A stretch of DNA of 64,000 nucleotides from Bacillota bacterium (GTDB lineage: Bacteria > Bacillota > Clostridia > Acetivibrionales > DTU013). The notes under the pieces were generated by a model. The model did not search any database. It was not told the origin of the DNA and was given only the letters and a program-made list of their open reading frames with translations. Each line of letters opens with the position of its first letter. Position 1 is the first letter of the stretch. This document shows positions 1 to 9,155 of the stretch, in pieces. A program made the translations under genes and the position numbers. Location of the stretch: NCBI GenBank assembly GCA_023418915.1, contig JAEZYU010000004.1, positions 1 to 64,000 on the forward strand, read 5' to 3'.

Positions 1-104
1 ACCACTATCAGGCGGTTGCCAAAACGACAGGACTCCGTAAAATCTCAAAAGAAATCCTCGCAAAGCGAGGGCTCATTAGTTGTGTGGACTACTATTTGAA
101 TTGA
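1..104 (+). CDS. Group II intron reverse transcriptase/maturase, C-terminal fragment
   Basis: The frame that starts at base 3 is open to the TGA at 102-104 and encodes about 33 residues ending in ISCVDYYLN. This is the usual C-terminal region of LtrA-type intron-encoded proteins, and it sits directly 5' of domain V, where such ORFs end. The reverse transcriptase, maturase and any endonuclease domains lie outside the window, so activity cannot be judged. The protein would act in intron splicing and retrohoming. Confidence 0.75.
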   Translation, partial: HYQAVAKTTGLRKISKEILAKRGLISCVDYYLN

Positions 105-169
105 ACCGCCTGGTGCCGAACGGCATGCCAGGTGGTGTGAGAGGGGGAAGAAATTTCCCCCTACTCGAT
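1..169 (+). mobile_element. 3' end of a group II intron (domains V-VI)
   Basis: The stretch after the maturase stop folds as group II domain V: a hairpin at about 105-138 with lower strands ACCGCCTGG/CCAGGTGGT, a TG bulge and a TGCC-GAAC-GGCA tip. Domain VI follows at about 146-162, an AGGGGGAA/TTTCCCCCT stem, and then the 3' terminus CTACTCGAT. The GGTGTGAGAGG...CTACTCGATT arrangement is typical of bacterial introns that carry an LtrA-like protein. Only the 3' end lies in the window. The 3' exon starts at about 170 and begins with a small CTGTC/GACAG hairpin, upstream of a sigma-28-like promoter. Confidence 0.85.
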
Positions 170-200
170 TGCGCTGTCTTAGGACAGTATTGAAATTCTT

Positions 201-228
201 TAATGTGTCGGTTAACTGTTGCCGATAA
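201..228 (+). promoter_or_regulatory. Sigma-28 (SigD/FliA)-type promoter for the glycosylation cluster
   Basis: TAAT at 201-204, 16 bases, then GCCGATAA at 221-228. The -10 is a perfect match to the flagellar sigma-28 consensus (TAAA-N15/16-GCCGATAA) and the -35 differs by one base. It lies 66 bases before the first glycosyltransferase start. A second promoter of the same design lies before flaG at 14602. The assignment is by motif only. Confidence 0.65.
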
Positions 229-293
229 AAGTAGTATAGGTTTTGCAACAATGGAATCACAAGTTTGACTCAAATATGGAGATGGAGAATGAT

Positions 294-2240
294 ATGGAGC
301 ATGATATTCTGATAAGTATATGCATGATGGTAAAGGATGAAGAAAAGAACCTGGGAAGATGCCTTGACGCAATGAGTTACATGCTTGAAAAGAAGGATGT
401 AGAACTTATCATTATTGATACAGGTTCGAAAGATCGGTCAGCCGGCATTGCACGTGAATACACCGATAAAGTATATTTTCATCCCTGGGGAAACAACTTT
501 TCAGAGATGAGAAATGTAACTATTTCATATGCCAAAGGCAAATATATCCTTATAATGGATGCTGATGAAGTATTGACGGATGCTGCTCTGCTATACGAGT
601 ATATTAGTGATGAAAGGTTGAAGGAATACAATACGTTCATTGTTAAGATCAAGAATTTTGAATCTTCAGGAGGTTATACAGTACTGCCCCAGGAGAGGGT
701 CTTTAAAAATGACGGATCATTCAGATACGAGGGTGCTGTGCATAACCAGCCGAAGTTTAAAAAACCTGTGCTGAATACTGATATATATTTAGATCATTAC
801 GGCTATTTATTTCACGATAAAGAGCTAAGAGAGAAAAAATTTTTAAGAACAGCCGGGATACTTCGAAGAGAATTGGAGAAAAACCCGGACAATCCATATT
901 ATCGGTTCCAGCTTGCACGAAGCTACAGTGCACATCGTGATAAGAAGGAAGCATATGAAGAAATCTGCAAGGCATATCAATTAATATCTGTAAGTAAGGA
1001 AACACAAAAATCATATATTTATGTATACGGCACATATTCCATTATAAGTCTTGAAAATAATGAATTCGATGAGGCGATCCGGGCATGCAGGGAAGGACTG
1101 GAGATAAGGCCGGAATATCTGGATCTGTATTACCTTATGGCTGCTGCATATGCAAAAATCGGCAGAAACGAGGAGGCACAGGATGCGTACGAAAACTATA
1201 GCAGACTTGTAAAACAGTATGACAAGCTAGCTATATCATCTGACCGATCTATCGAAATGTACTATATTGGTGAAAAGTATCAGGATGCAGCATACATTTT
1301 CCTGGCTAACAACTTTTATAGAAAAGGAAAATACAATGAATGTTATGACTATACTGTTCTGATACATGATGACAAAACAAAATCCGAAAGGATGGCCAAG
1401 GTATTACTTAAATTAAGCAAATATGATGAATTGAAGTCACTGTATGTTTCAAACATCAAAAACAATACTATACGTGAAACCATAGAGAGCCTAATTGAAG
1501 CTGAAGCAGCCCAGATGAACGCTGATTCCAAAAAGAAAATGCATGTGGTATTCGGTGACGGGGATGAGCAATACTCAGTCTTGAACAGGATCCGCATAAG
1601 TGAGGGAGAAGAAAGGCAGCAGCTGATATCAGAAGCAATGAGGAAGCTGAATTTTAGCGAGTTACCCGATTATTATGCAGACATACTAGCTGATATTGAT
1701 AAGAATGTCCGCCCTGTGATATCTGTGCTTAAGCGGCTAAGAAAGGCGAAGATAAAGCAATTTATCAAAAGATTGGTAGAAAACGACAGGGGTCTTGAGG
1801 ATTTTTTTGAGCATTATCTTTTGAATGAGTCTATCCGGGCAGATGATCATAACAGTCTTAGAATATACATATGCATTGCCTATGTTATGCTGCTGCTTAG
1901 GGCAGTTGAGGCCAGAGATGCCAGGGCAGAACCTTCTGATCAATATAACAAAATATTTGAGAAATACGTAAAATACGGATTTTACTATAGTGTGACGCTG
2001 TATAGTCAAGAAAGGCTGCGTCTGCATTATAGCACGCTGGAAGATAGGGAAGATTCGTTTTTCATAGCTCTGAACTATGCTTGTGAGGCATGTGAAAAAG
2101 GTGATTTTAGAGCGGGTGCGAAATATTTTAGGGATGCTGCCAGGGCAAATGCTTATTTGGCATGCTATATGAAGAAATATAAGGATGAGCTATTTAAGGA
2201 TTTATCAAACATTGATAATGAGGTTGAAATTCATGAATAA
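294..2240 (+). CDS. Glycosyltransferase family 2 protein with TPR repeats
   Basis: A 648-residue cytoplasmic protein. Residues about 5-110 form a GT-A (family 2) domain of the SunS/TPR-glycosyltransferase kind, with ISICMMVKDEEKN at the start, a DTGSKDRS loop and the metal/nucleotide motif MDADEV near residue 88. TPR-like helices follow at about 215-330, and then a long helical region without a recognised domain. It probably transfers a sugar from a nucleotide donor to protein. Beside flagellar genes and behind a sigma-28-like promoter, flagellin is the likely acceptor (inference). The start at ATG 294 was chosen because TGGAG lies 6 bases upstream; ATG 276 is an alternative without a clear ribosome site. 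It overlaps the next gene by 8 bases. Confidence 0.8.
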   Translation: MEHDILISICMMVKDEEKNLGRCLDAMSYMLEKKDVELIIIDTGSKDRSAGIAREYTDKVYFHPWGNNFSEMRNVTISYAKGKYILIMDADEVLTDAALLYEYISDERLKEYNTFIVKIKNFESSGGYTVLPQERVFKNDGSFRYEGAVHNQPKFKKPVLNTDIYLDHYGYLFHDKELREKKFLRTAGILRRELEKNPDNPYYRFQLARSYSAHRDKKEAYEEICKAYQLISVSKETQKSYIYVYGTYSIISLENNEFDEAIRACREGLEIRPEYLDLYYLMAAAYAKIGRNEEAQDAYENYSRLVKQYDKLAISSDRSIEMYYIGEKYQDAAYIFLANNFYRKGKYNECYDYTVLIHDDKTKSERMAKVLLKLSKYDELKSLYVSNIKNNTIRETIESLIEAEAAQMNADSKKKMHVVFGDGDEQYSVLNRIRISEGEERQQLISEAMRKLNFSELPDYYADILADIDKNVRPVISVLKRLRKAKIKQFIKRLVENDRGLEDFFEHYLLNESIRADDHNSLRIYICIAYVMLLLRAVEARDARAEPSDQYNKIFEKYVKYGFYYSVTLYSQERLRLHYSTLEDREDSFFIALNYACEACEKGDFRAGAKYFRDAARANAYLACYMKKYKDELFKDLSNIDNEVEIHE

Positions 2241-5200
2241 TCAGGAAATGATAAATAAAATCAAATCGGTAAAATCAAGAATAGAAAAGTTGATCGAGGA
2301 CGGGCGCCTGAACGAAGCAAAGGCTGCTCTTGACAAGTTAGAACGCAATATGCCGGGAGACCTGGATATTTGCTCGATGCGGGCTGTCATTCATATTATG
2401 GAGGGAAGGCTGGAAGAAGCTGAAGCTAATTTGATGCAAGGACTGGAAAAGGACACTGTCCAATTCGACTTGTTATTTAATCTGGCATACCTGCGCGAAT
2501 TATCGGGACAATATCAGCAAGCTGCAGATTTGTACTGTAAAGCATCAACTGTGGTTATTGATCCTGCTCAAAGGATGAATGTGAGTGAAGCATTGAAACG
2601 AATAAAATTGAGTGACGACAGCATTGTTATATCAGACAAGGCCAGAATCGTGTTCTTTGTCAAGGATGGCATGAACGATTTTTTTGAGGATATCATTGCC
2701 TGCCTGTCGGATAAATACTGGATCAGAAGAATGGCCATCAGTGATCTGGAGCAAATAAATGTTGGCATGGAATGGGCAGACATATGCTGGTTCGAATGGT
2801 GTGATGAACTGATTATATATGGGAGCAAGCTTCCATCGGCAAAGTCCAAAAAAATTATTTGCAGACTGCATAGATATGAGGTGTTCACTGATAAGCCGGG
2901 TAAGGTTGTATGGGAAAACGTCGATAAGCTGATTCTTGTAACGGGGCATATAAAAAGTTTGCTGGAAATGAATCATCCGGGTATTGTAGACAGGGTGGAT
3001 ACTTTAGTTATTGAAAACGGTGTTGATGTTGAAAGATATCAGTTCAGGAGGAGGGAATGCGGTTTTAATATTGCAATGGTCGGATATATACATTCTCGCA
3101 AGAACCCGGTAATGATACTGCAGATAATCCAGAAGCTTGTTCGGCATGACAAACGATACAAACTGTATGTAGCAGGACAATTTCAGGATCAGTTATTAAG
3201 ACTATATTGGGAATATCAGATCAATCGGATGGGTCTATCGGACAATGTGATCTTCGACGGGTGGCAGAATGATATAAGCAAATGGCTCGAGGATAAAAAC
3301 TATCTTCTTTCAACAAGCATACATGAGAGCTTCGGATACGGGATCGCTGAGGCTATGGCAAGAGGCATCAAGCCCGTCATCCATGATTTTCTTCATGCAA
3401 ATGATATATGGGATGAACAGTTCCTATTCACTAATGTTGATGAAGCTGTTAATAAAATAGTGAACGGATCCTATGAATCAGAAATCTACCGCAGTTATAT
3501 CGAAGAAAACTATTCGTTGAAAAAGCAGCTGCAAAAAACTGAAGAATTGATTATAGAATTGCTTGAATTTAGAAATATTATGCAAAAAGTGCAAGGCCTC
3601 ATTTTAGGACATGAAGAGCCGGATAATGTTAAGCTGGATGATGTAACAGTTTTGATTCCCTGCTATAACCGTGCAAAGATGCTGGCAGAGGATCTTAAAA
3701 GAGGGCTCAAGCTGGGCAGCACACCTAAGCTTATTGTTGATGACCATTCCTATGAAGAAACAGAATGGCTGGAGTATTTAACTAAACACCCGGAATTAAA
3801 TACGGATGTATTAGTCAGGGATCAAAACAGGGGGGTCGCAGATACACGGCTTTTTGGATTAAAAAGTATCAGGACAAAACATACGGCCTTTATAGATGAT
3901 GACAATATGATGTTTTGTCTGGATAAAAACGTGATGTATAGTGAATTAGCCATGCTGGAAGATGATGTCTCAATCATTGTTCCAAGGTATATTCTTAATC
4001 TTTATAAAGAAAAGCTATCCGTTGGTTATGACAGAAAATGTTTTGACGGGCTGAATGGTGAACAAACACTCAAGATACTCGCTCAGAGCGGTGAAATGAT
4101 GATGCTTCTGACAGGCGGAGCATTTGGTGCTACCAATTGGATGGCTGAGTATGCTAACAGTCCGTTATTTACTGTTAGTGAAGATTATGTAATGCTAGCT
4201 CGAATGATGGCTAGCGAGCCGAGGAAGAAGATTATTATCTCCGAATCCATTGTATTTGTAAGGCGTTTTCTTGATGAAGGCCTAACACTGAAGCGAAATA
4301 CCGCAAAAATGGTCTTGTGGCTGGTATCGCAAGCTATAGCATGCTATTACTGTCTGTTTCATAATGTCGCAGATAAGGATGAAGTGCTCAGATGGATGAA
4401 GGATAGAGCCGCATTGATACAAAAGCTGTATGGTTTTGGCGAAAGCTTTGAAGCTGAATTGATTGGATATTTCACAGGGGTGGTCAGTGAAGAGGCATTA
4501 ATGAGCTCCATAAAATCTTATGGAATCAACGTAATGACCGGATTGTCCGAGCTTGCTCCTGAATTAAAGGAAATGCGCAATTTGATCTATGAAAGCAATA
4601 ATGATTATAGCAGGTTAGAAAAAGAATGTAATAAGAAACAGTATAGCATAGTTGCCGATAATAAAAAAATTGATGCATTCAATACTAAGTGTAACGATCT
4701 TTACAAGGTCAATTATATCGAGTCACTAAATAAGGCGACAAAACTCTTTAGTGTGGTCGTACCAGCAAGAAATAGCGCAAAATATTTAGAATACACTTTA
4801 AAGACCTGCCTGGATCAAAATTTTAACGACTACGAGATAGTTGTGAGTGACAACAGCTCACCAGGTAATAACAAAATCCACAATCTTGTTAAGGAGCTTG
4901 GGAGTGACAAAATCAGGTATATACGACCGACGAGGGAATTATCCCTTACGAAAAGTTTCGAGTATGCATATTTGAACTCTCAGGGTGAATACATAATTGG
5001 ACTCGGCTCTGATGATGCTCTTATGTTACATGCGCTAGAAAGTTTGAATAATATAGTTGCCAGATTTCAGGATGAAGAGCTTTTTCTATGGGATAAGCTG
5101 TTCTATTGCTGGCCGGGGGTTGTTGACAGATCCCAGGAGAATTTGTTTTTTGTAAATAAAATGTATCACAAGAATAAAATCAACGTTTCTCATTTAAATT

Positions 5201-5940
5201 GCAAAAGCTTACTAGATCAAGTGTTGAGATTTGATATCAACATGTATATGATGCCAATGGGTTACATAAATTCTGCGATCCATAGAAAAGGAATAAAAAG
5301 GATAATAGAAAAAACAGGGAGTTTTCTGGAAGGATGGTCACAGGATGTATATACCGGATTAATCAATCTGGCTCTTCACGAAGATTTACTTTATATCAGT
5401 TATCCGATGACAATAGCCGGTCTTTCGCCAAGAAGTCTCGGATTTTCTTCAAATCATTCAAAGAATGAAGCAGACAGAGAAATCATAAATGAACACCATA
5501 GTATGTCAGATATGTTTAATGAATATTATCAAACCCGATTTATCCCTAAATCAGTTCAGGACTTTGACAGAGCACTATTACTTATAGAGTTTTTCAAAAT
5601 CATCGACAGGGGCATCGTTAATTGGAATTATGACATGGTTGACTGGAAAAGATTTTTTGCATTGTGTGCAGAGCATATAAAGGAAGATGAGTCCCGGTTT
5701 GAGTTCCGCATGGAAGATATATGCCGAACCATAGCAGAACATCACACGAAGGATCTTCTTGGTTGGTTTTCAGAAAATTTCTATGACAATAGGGGATATA
5801 GAGAAAGCAAGCAAAGAGAGTTGAATTACCAGAAAGGATTTTTCTCTGACCACAATGCACTTAGGATAGATATGTCAAAATTTGGTGTAGACAATATATA
5901 CGATGTAGCAAAGTTTTTTAGTAACCTGTACAATATTTGA
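2233..5940 (+). CDS. Multidomain glycosyltransferase (TPR + GT4-like + two GT2 domains)
   Basis: A 1235-residue protein that appears to hold three transferase modules. Residues 1-135 are helical and TPR-like. Residues about 160-430 look like a GT-B family 4 domain (MVGYIHSRKNP at about 280; STSIHESFGYGIAEAMARG as the C-terminal donor site). Residues about 470-760 are a GT2 domain (VTVLIPCYNRA; FIDDDNM at about 553). Residues about 840-1100 are a second GT2 domain (FSVVVPARNSAKYL; GLGSDDA at about 924). One polypeptide could therefore build a short oligosaccharide stepwise. GAGG precedes ATG 2233; an earlier in-frame ATG at 2185 lies deep inside the upstream gene and is less likely. The acceptor is unknown; flagellin is inferred from context. 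Confidence 0.8.
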   Translation: MNNQEMINKIKSVKSRIEKLIEDGRLNEAKAALDKLERNMPGDLDICSMRAVIHIMEGRLEEAEANLMQGLEKDTVQFDLLFNLAYLRELSGQYQQAADLYCKASTVVIDPAQRMNVSEALKRIKLSDDSIVISDKARIVFFVKDGMNDFFEDIIACLSDKYWIRRMAISDLEQINVGMEWADICWFEWCDELIIYGSKLPSAKSKKIICRLHRYEVFTDKPGKVVWENVDKLILVTGHIKSLLEMNHPGIVDRVDTLVIENGVDVERYQFRRRECGFNIAMVGYIHSRKNPVMILQIIQKLVRHDKRYKLYVAGQFQDQLLRLYWEYQINRMGLSDNVIFDGWQNDISKWLEDKNYLLSTSIHESFGYGIAEAMARGIKPVIHDFLHANDIWDEQFLFTNVDEAVNKIVNGSYESEIYRSYIEENYSLKKQLQKTEELIIELLEFRNIMQKVQGLILGHEEPDNVKLDDVTVLIPCYNRAKMLAEDLKRGLKLGSTPKLIVDDHSYEETEWLEYLTKHPELNTDVLVRDQNRGVADTRLFGLKSIRTKHTAFIDDDNMMFCLDKNVMYSELAMLEDDVSIIVPRYILNLYKEKLSVGYDRKCFDGLNGEQTLKILAQSGEMMMLLTGGAFGATNWMAEYANSPLFTVSEDYVMLARMMASEPRKKIIISESIVFVRRFLDEGLTLKRNTAKMVLWLVSQAIACYYCLFHNVADKDEVLRWMKDRAALIQKLYGFGESFEAELIGYFTGVVSEEALMSSIKSYGINVMTGLSELAPELKEMRNLIYESNNDYSRLEKECNKKQYSIVADNKKIDAFNTKCNDLYKVNYIESLNKATKLFSVVVPARNSAKYLEYTLKTCLDQNFNDYEIVVSDNSSPGNNKIHNLVKELGSDKIRYIRPTRELSLTKSFEYAYLNSQGEYIIGLGSDDALMLHALESLNNIVARFQDEELFLWDKLFYCWPGVVDRSQENLFFVNKMYHKNKINVSHLNCKSLLDQVLRFDINMYMMPMGYINSAIHRKGIKRIIEKTGSFLEGWSQDVYTGLINLALHEDLLYISYPMTIAGLSPRSLGFSSNHSKNEADREIINEHHSMSDMFNEYYQTRFIPKSVQDFDRALLLIEFFKIIDRGIVNWNYDMVDWKRFFALCAEHIKEDESRFEFRMEDICRTIAEHHTKDLLGWFSENFYDNRGYRESKQRELNYQKGFFSDHNALRIDMSKFGVDNIYDVAKFFSNLYNI

Positions 5941-5955
5941 TTGGAGGGGTGATAT

Positions 5956-6735
5956 ATGAAGGTCGTGATTTTGGCTGGTGGTATGGGCACCAGAATAAGT
6001 GAGGAATCGCACCTGAAGCCCAAGCCCATGGTTGATATAGGTGAAAAACCTATACTTTGGCATATAATGAAAACGTATTCTTTCTACGGCTATAACGATT
6101 TCATTATTTGCCTAGGTTATAAGGGCTATTATATCAAGGAATATTTCGCTCATTATTTTCTTCATGAATCTGATGTCACCTTTGATTTCAGAACTAACAG
6201 CACCGAACACATCCATCATAATAATGCGGAGCCGTGGAAAGTAACGTTGGTGAATACTGGATTGAATACAATGACAGGAGGCAGGATCAAGCGAATTAGG
6301 GAGTATATAGATAACAAGGCCTTCTTGATGACGTATGGTGATGGACTATCTGATGTCGATATTCCAAAACTGGTTGAATTTCATGAATCTCACGGTAAAC
6401 TTGCTACAGTGACCACAACCCAGCCAGGTGGGCGGTTCGGACACCTTGACCTTGGTGAGGAAGATCAGGTCATGGGATTTGAAGAAAAGCCTAAAGGTGA
6501 CGGGTCGTGGGTAAATGCAGGTTTTTTCGTCCTTGAACCGGAAGTACTCGACTATATAGATGGTGATGAAACGATATTTGAAAAATGCCCAATGAATAAA
6601 CTTGCCAGAGAAAATCAGCTTATGGCATACAGACATCCGGGCTTCTGGCAGCCAATGGATACAATTCGGGAAAAAAACCTGCTTGAGGAGATGTGGCAGT
6701 CGAACAAAGCACCATGGAAGCTATGGGAAAGGTGA
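5956..6735 (+). CDS. rfbF: Glucose-1-phosphate cytidylyltransferase
   Basis: A 259-residue enzyme, the usual length for RfbF/DdhA. It makes CDP-glucose from CTP and glucose 1-phosphate, the entry step to CDP-3,6-dideoxyhexoses. The nucleotidyltransferase signature AGGMGTRISEE is at residues 7-17, followed by LKPKPMVDIGEKPILWHIMK. TYGDGLSDVD (metal site) and GEKPKGDGSWVNAGFFV-type motifs follow. GGAGGGGTGA lies 5' of ATG 5956, 15 bases after the previous stop. It begins a tightly packed rfbF-rfbG-rfbH set. Confidence 0.95.
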   Translation: MKVVILAGGMGTRISEESHLKPKPMVDIGEKPILWHIMKTYSFYGYNDFIICLGYKGYYIKEYFAHYFLHESDVTFDFRTNSTEHIHHNNAEPWKVTLVNTGLNTMTGGRIKRIREYIDNKAFLMTYGDGLSDVDIPKLVEFHESHGKLATVTTTQPGGRFGHLDLGEEDQVMGFEEKPKGDGSWVNAGFFVLEPEVLDYIDGDETIFEKCPMNKLARENQLMAYRHPGFWQPMDTIREKNLLEEMWQSNKAPWKLWER

Positions 6736-6739
6736 TAAA

Positions 6740-7813
6740 ATGGAGGGTGGATTCTGGAAGAATAAAAGAGTATTGATTACAGGAAATACTGGGTTTAAAG
6801 GTTCATGGCTTTCACTGTGGCTTCTTAAGCTTGGTGCAGAAGTTCATGGATATTCGCTGGAGCCGATTACTGATCCCAGCCTGTTTGACCTTTGTTGTCT
6901 AAATAACGATATCCGCACTGTTACAGGTGACATAAGGGATGATGTCAAACTGACTAAGTCCGTAAAAGAAATTAATCCTGAAATAATAATACATATGGCT
7001 GCACAGGCTATTGTAAGGCAGTCTTATTCAAGACCTGTCGATACATATTCTGTCAATGTTATGGGAACTGTAAATATTCTTGAGGCTGCGAGAAAAACTG
7101 AAAGAGTGCGGGCTGTTATAAATGTGACCACGGACAAGTGTTATGAGAACAGGGAATGGTGCTGGGGATACAGAGAAAACGATGCTTTGGGAGGATATGA
7201 TCCATATTCCAGCAGCAAGGCGTGTTCGGAACTTGTTACGGCAGCATACAGGAACTCTTTTCTCAAAGATCACAAGATAGGTGTTGCAACAGCAAGAGCC
7301 GGGAATGTTATTGGGGGCGGAGACTGGGCTGAAGATAGGCTGATACCGGATTTTATACGGGCTTTGCTAAAAAATGAAAAAATCAAACTCAGAAATCCTT
7401 GTGCGATCAGGCCATGGCAGCATGTATTGGAGCCATTATTTGGATATATGCTGCTTGCGCAAAAGCTTTATGAGAAGAGCGACACTTACAGTGAAGCGTG
7501 GAATTTTGGACCGGATGCCATTGATGCGAAAACTGTCGAATGGGTCATAAAGAAACTATATTCACTTTGGGGCAGTAATGCTGAAATAGAATATGAAAAT
7601 GGATTTTTGCCTCATGAAGCAAACTTTTTAAAGTTGGACTGTTCTAAAGCAGTAAATAAGCTGGGGTGGCAACCAAAGTGGAATATGGATAAAACGCTGG
7701 AAAAAGTTGTTGAGTGGCTGCGTGCTTATGTCAATAATGCAGATTTGCGCAGCATTTGTTTTGAGCAGATACATGAATATGAAAGTACATTCATTGAGGT
7801 GAAAAATGACTGA
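6740..7813 (+). CDS. rfbG: CDP-glucose 4,6-dehydratase
   Basis: A 357-residue short-chain dehydrogenase/reductase that converts CDP-D-glucose to CDP-4-keto-6-deoxy-D-glucose. The Rossmann motif is GNTGFKGSWL at residues 14-23, and the catalytic YSSSK motif is in GGYDPYSSSKACSE. N-terminal (RVLITGNTGFKGSW) and C-terminal features fit RfbG/DdhB. The start at ATG 6740 follows GGTGAT and sits four bases after the rfbF stop; longer readings run back into rfbF and are not supported. It overlaps rfbH by 8 bases. Confidence 0.95.
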   Translation: MEGGFWKNKRVLITGNTGFKGSWLSLWLLKLGAEVHGYSLEPITDPSLFDLCCLNNDIRTVTGDIRDDVKLTKSVKEINPEIIIHMAAQAIVRQSYSRPVDTYSVNVMGTVNILEAARKTERVRAVINVTTDKCYENREWCWGYRENDALGGYDPYSSSKACSELVTAAYRNSFLKDHKIGVATARAGNVIGGGDWAEDRLIPDFIRALLKNEKIKLRNPCAIRPWQHVLEPLFGYMLLAQKLYEKSDTYSEAWNFGPDAIDAKTVEWVIKKLYSLWGSNAEIEYENGFLPHEANFLKLDCSKAVNKLGWQPKWNMDKTLEKVVEWLRAYVNNADLRSICFEQIHEYESTFIEVKND

Positions 7814-9155
7814 TGAAAAGGAATTAAGAAATAAAGTGATAAACTCCGCAGTCGAATATTACAGGAATATTCATGGGAAACCGAAAAATTTCATGCCCGG
7901 TGATAAGATCCCATATGCAGCAAGGGTATTCGATGAAACTGAAATAACGAACCTTATAGATTCAGCGCTGGACTTTTGGCTGACAATGGGTAAGTATACA
8001 TATGAATTTGAAAAGAAATTTGCTGAGTTCCTAAATGTGAAATACTGTTCGTCGACTAACTCAGGTTCATCGGCTAATCTGCTGGCATTTATGGCGCTGA
8101 CCTCCCATGAGCTTGGAAGAAAACGGATCATGCCTGGAGATGAAGTTATTACAGTTGCTGCTGGATTTCCTACAACAATTGCACCCATAATACAATATGG
8201 GGCAATACCTGTATTTGCCGACATATCTGTTCCGGCATATAATATTGATGTCTCAACCCTTCAAGAAGCGTTATCCCCGAAAACCAAAGCAGTAATGCTT
8301 GCTCACACTCTTGGAAACCCTTTTGATTTACGCGAAGTAATGAGCTTTTGCAAAAGTAATAATCTTTGGTTAATTGAGGATAATTGTGATGCTTTGGGTT
8401 CCCGGTATTTTTTAGAAAATGAATGGCGGTATACAGGCACAATTGGTGATATTGGAACATCGAGCTTTTATCCTCCGCACCATATGACAATGGGTGAAGG
8501 CGGGGCAGTTTATACAAACAATAAACTGCTAAACAAACTGATCAATTCGTTCCGGGATTGGGGAAGGGATTGCTGCTGCCCCTCCGGAGTCGATAATATG
8601 TGCAATAATAGGTTTTCACAGAAATTTGGTGAATTACCGTTCGGATATGATCACAAATATGTTTATTCCCATTTTGGATACAATTTGAAGGCTACTGAAA
8701 TGCAGGCATCTATAGGATGCGCTCAGCTAGAAAAGCTTAAGGATTTTATCAGTGCCCGCAAAGCCAATTGGCAATTTCTGCGAAAGGAACTGAATGATCT
8801 GGCTGATTTTTTTATACTGCCTGAACCGGAAGCATCATCAGATCCCAGTTGGTTTGGATTTGTGCTGACTGTCAGCAGAGATGCTCCTTTTTCACGCAAT
8901 GGCATAGTGAGATTTCTCGAGCAAAGGGGCATACAAACCAGAATGCTTTTTGCTGGAAACATAACAAAACATCCTTGTTTCGATGAAATGCGTGAATATA
9001 AGAGAGGCTATAAGGTTATAGGGAATTTAGCCAATACAGATCTAGTAATGAATAATACATTTTGGGTAGGAGTTTATCCCGGTATGACTCAAAATGCTTT
9101 GGAGTATATAATCCTATGCATAAAGGAGTATTGTGGCAGAGGGACTTATGAATAA
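7806..9155 (+). CDS. rfbH: CDP-4-keto-6-deoxyglucose-3-dehydrase (E1, RfbH/DdhC)
   Basis: A 449-residue member of the DegT/aminotransferase fold. It removes the C3 hydroxyl of CDP-4-keto-6-deoxyglucose using PMP and an iron-sulfur centre. The PLP lysine of ordinary sugar aminotransferases is replaced by His225 in SSFYPPHHMTMGEGG, the hallmark of E1 dehydrases. Cys256, Cys258 and Cys266 reproduce the C-x-C-x7-C part of the E1 [2Fe-2S] motif, with Cys194 (EDNCDALG) as a likely fourth ligand. The family needs an electron-supplying reductase (E3); none is encoded in this cluster, so it must come from elsewhere. Confidence 0.93.
   Translation: MTDEKELRNKVINSAVEYYRNIHGKPKNFMPGDKIPYAARVFDETEITNLIDSALDFWLTMGKYTYEFEKKFAEFLNVKYCSSTNSGSSANLLAFMALTSHELGRKRIMPGDEVITVAAGFPTTIAPIIQYGAIPVFADISVPAYNIDVSTLQEALSPKTKAVMLAHTLGNPFDLREVMSFCKSNNLWLIEDNCDALGSRYFLENEWRYTGTIGDIGTSSFYPPHHMTMGEGGAVYTNNKLLNKLINSFRDWGRDCCCPSGVDNMCNNRFSQKFGELPFGYDHKYVYSHFGYNLKATEMQASIGCAQLEKLKDFISARKANWQFLRKELNDLADFFILPEPEASSDPSWFGFVLTVSRDAPFSRNGIVRFLEQRGIQTRMLFAGNITKHPCFDEMREYKRGYKVIGNLANTDLVMNNTFWVGVYPGMTQNALEYIILCIKEYCGRGTYE

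Noticed and set aside
2185..2232. Upstream ATG for the triple glycosyltransferase
   Set aside because: It lies deep inside the preceding gene with no ribosome site; ATG 2233 has GAGG and gives the usual 8-base overlap.
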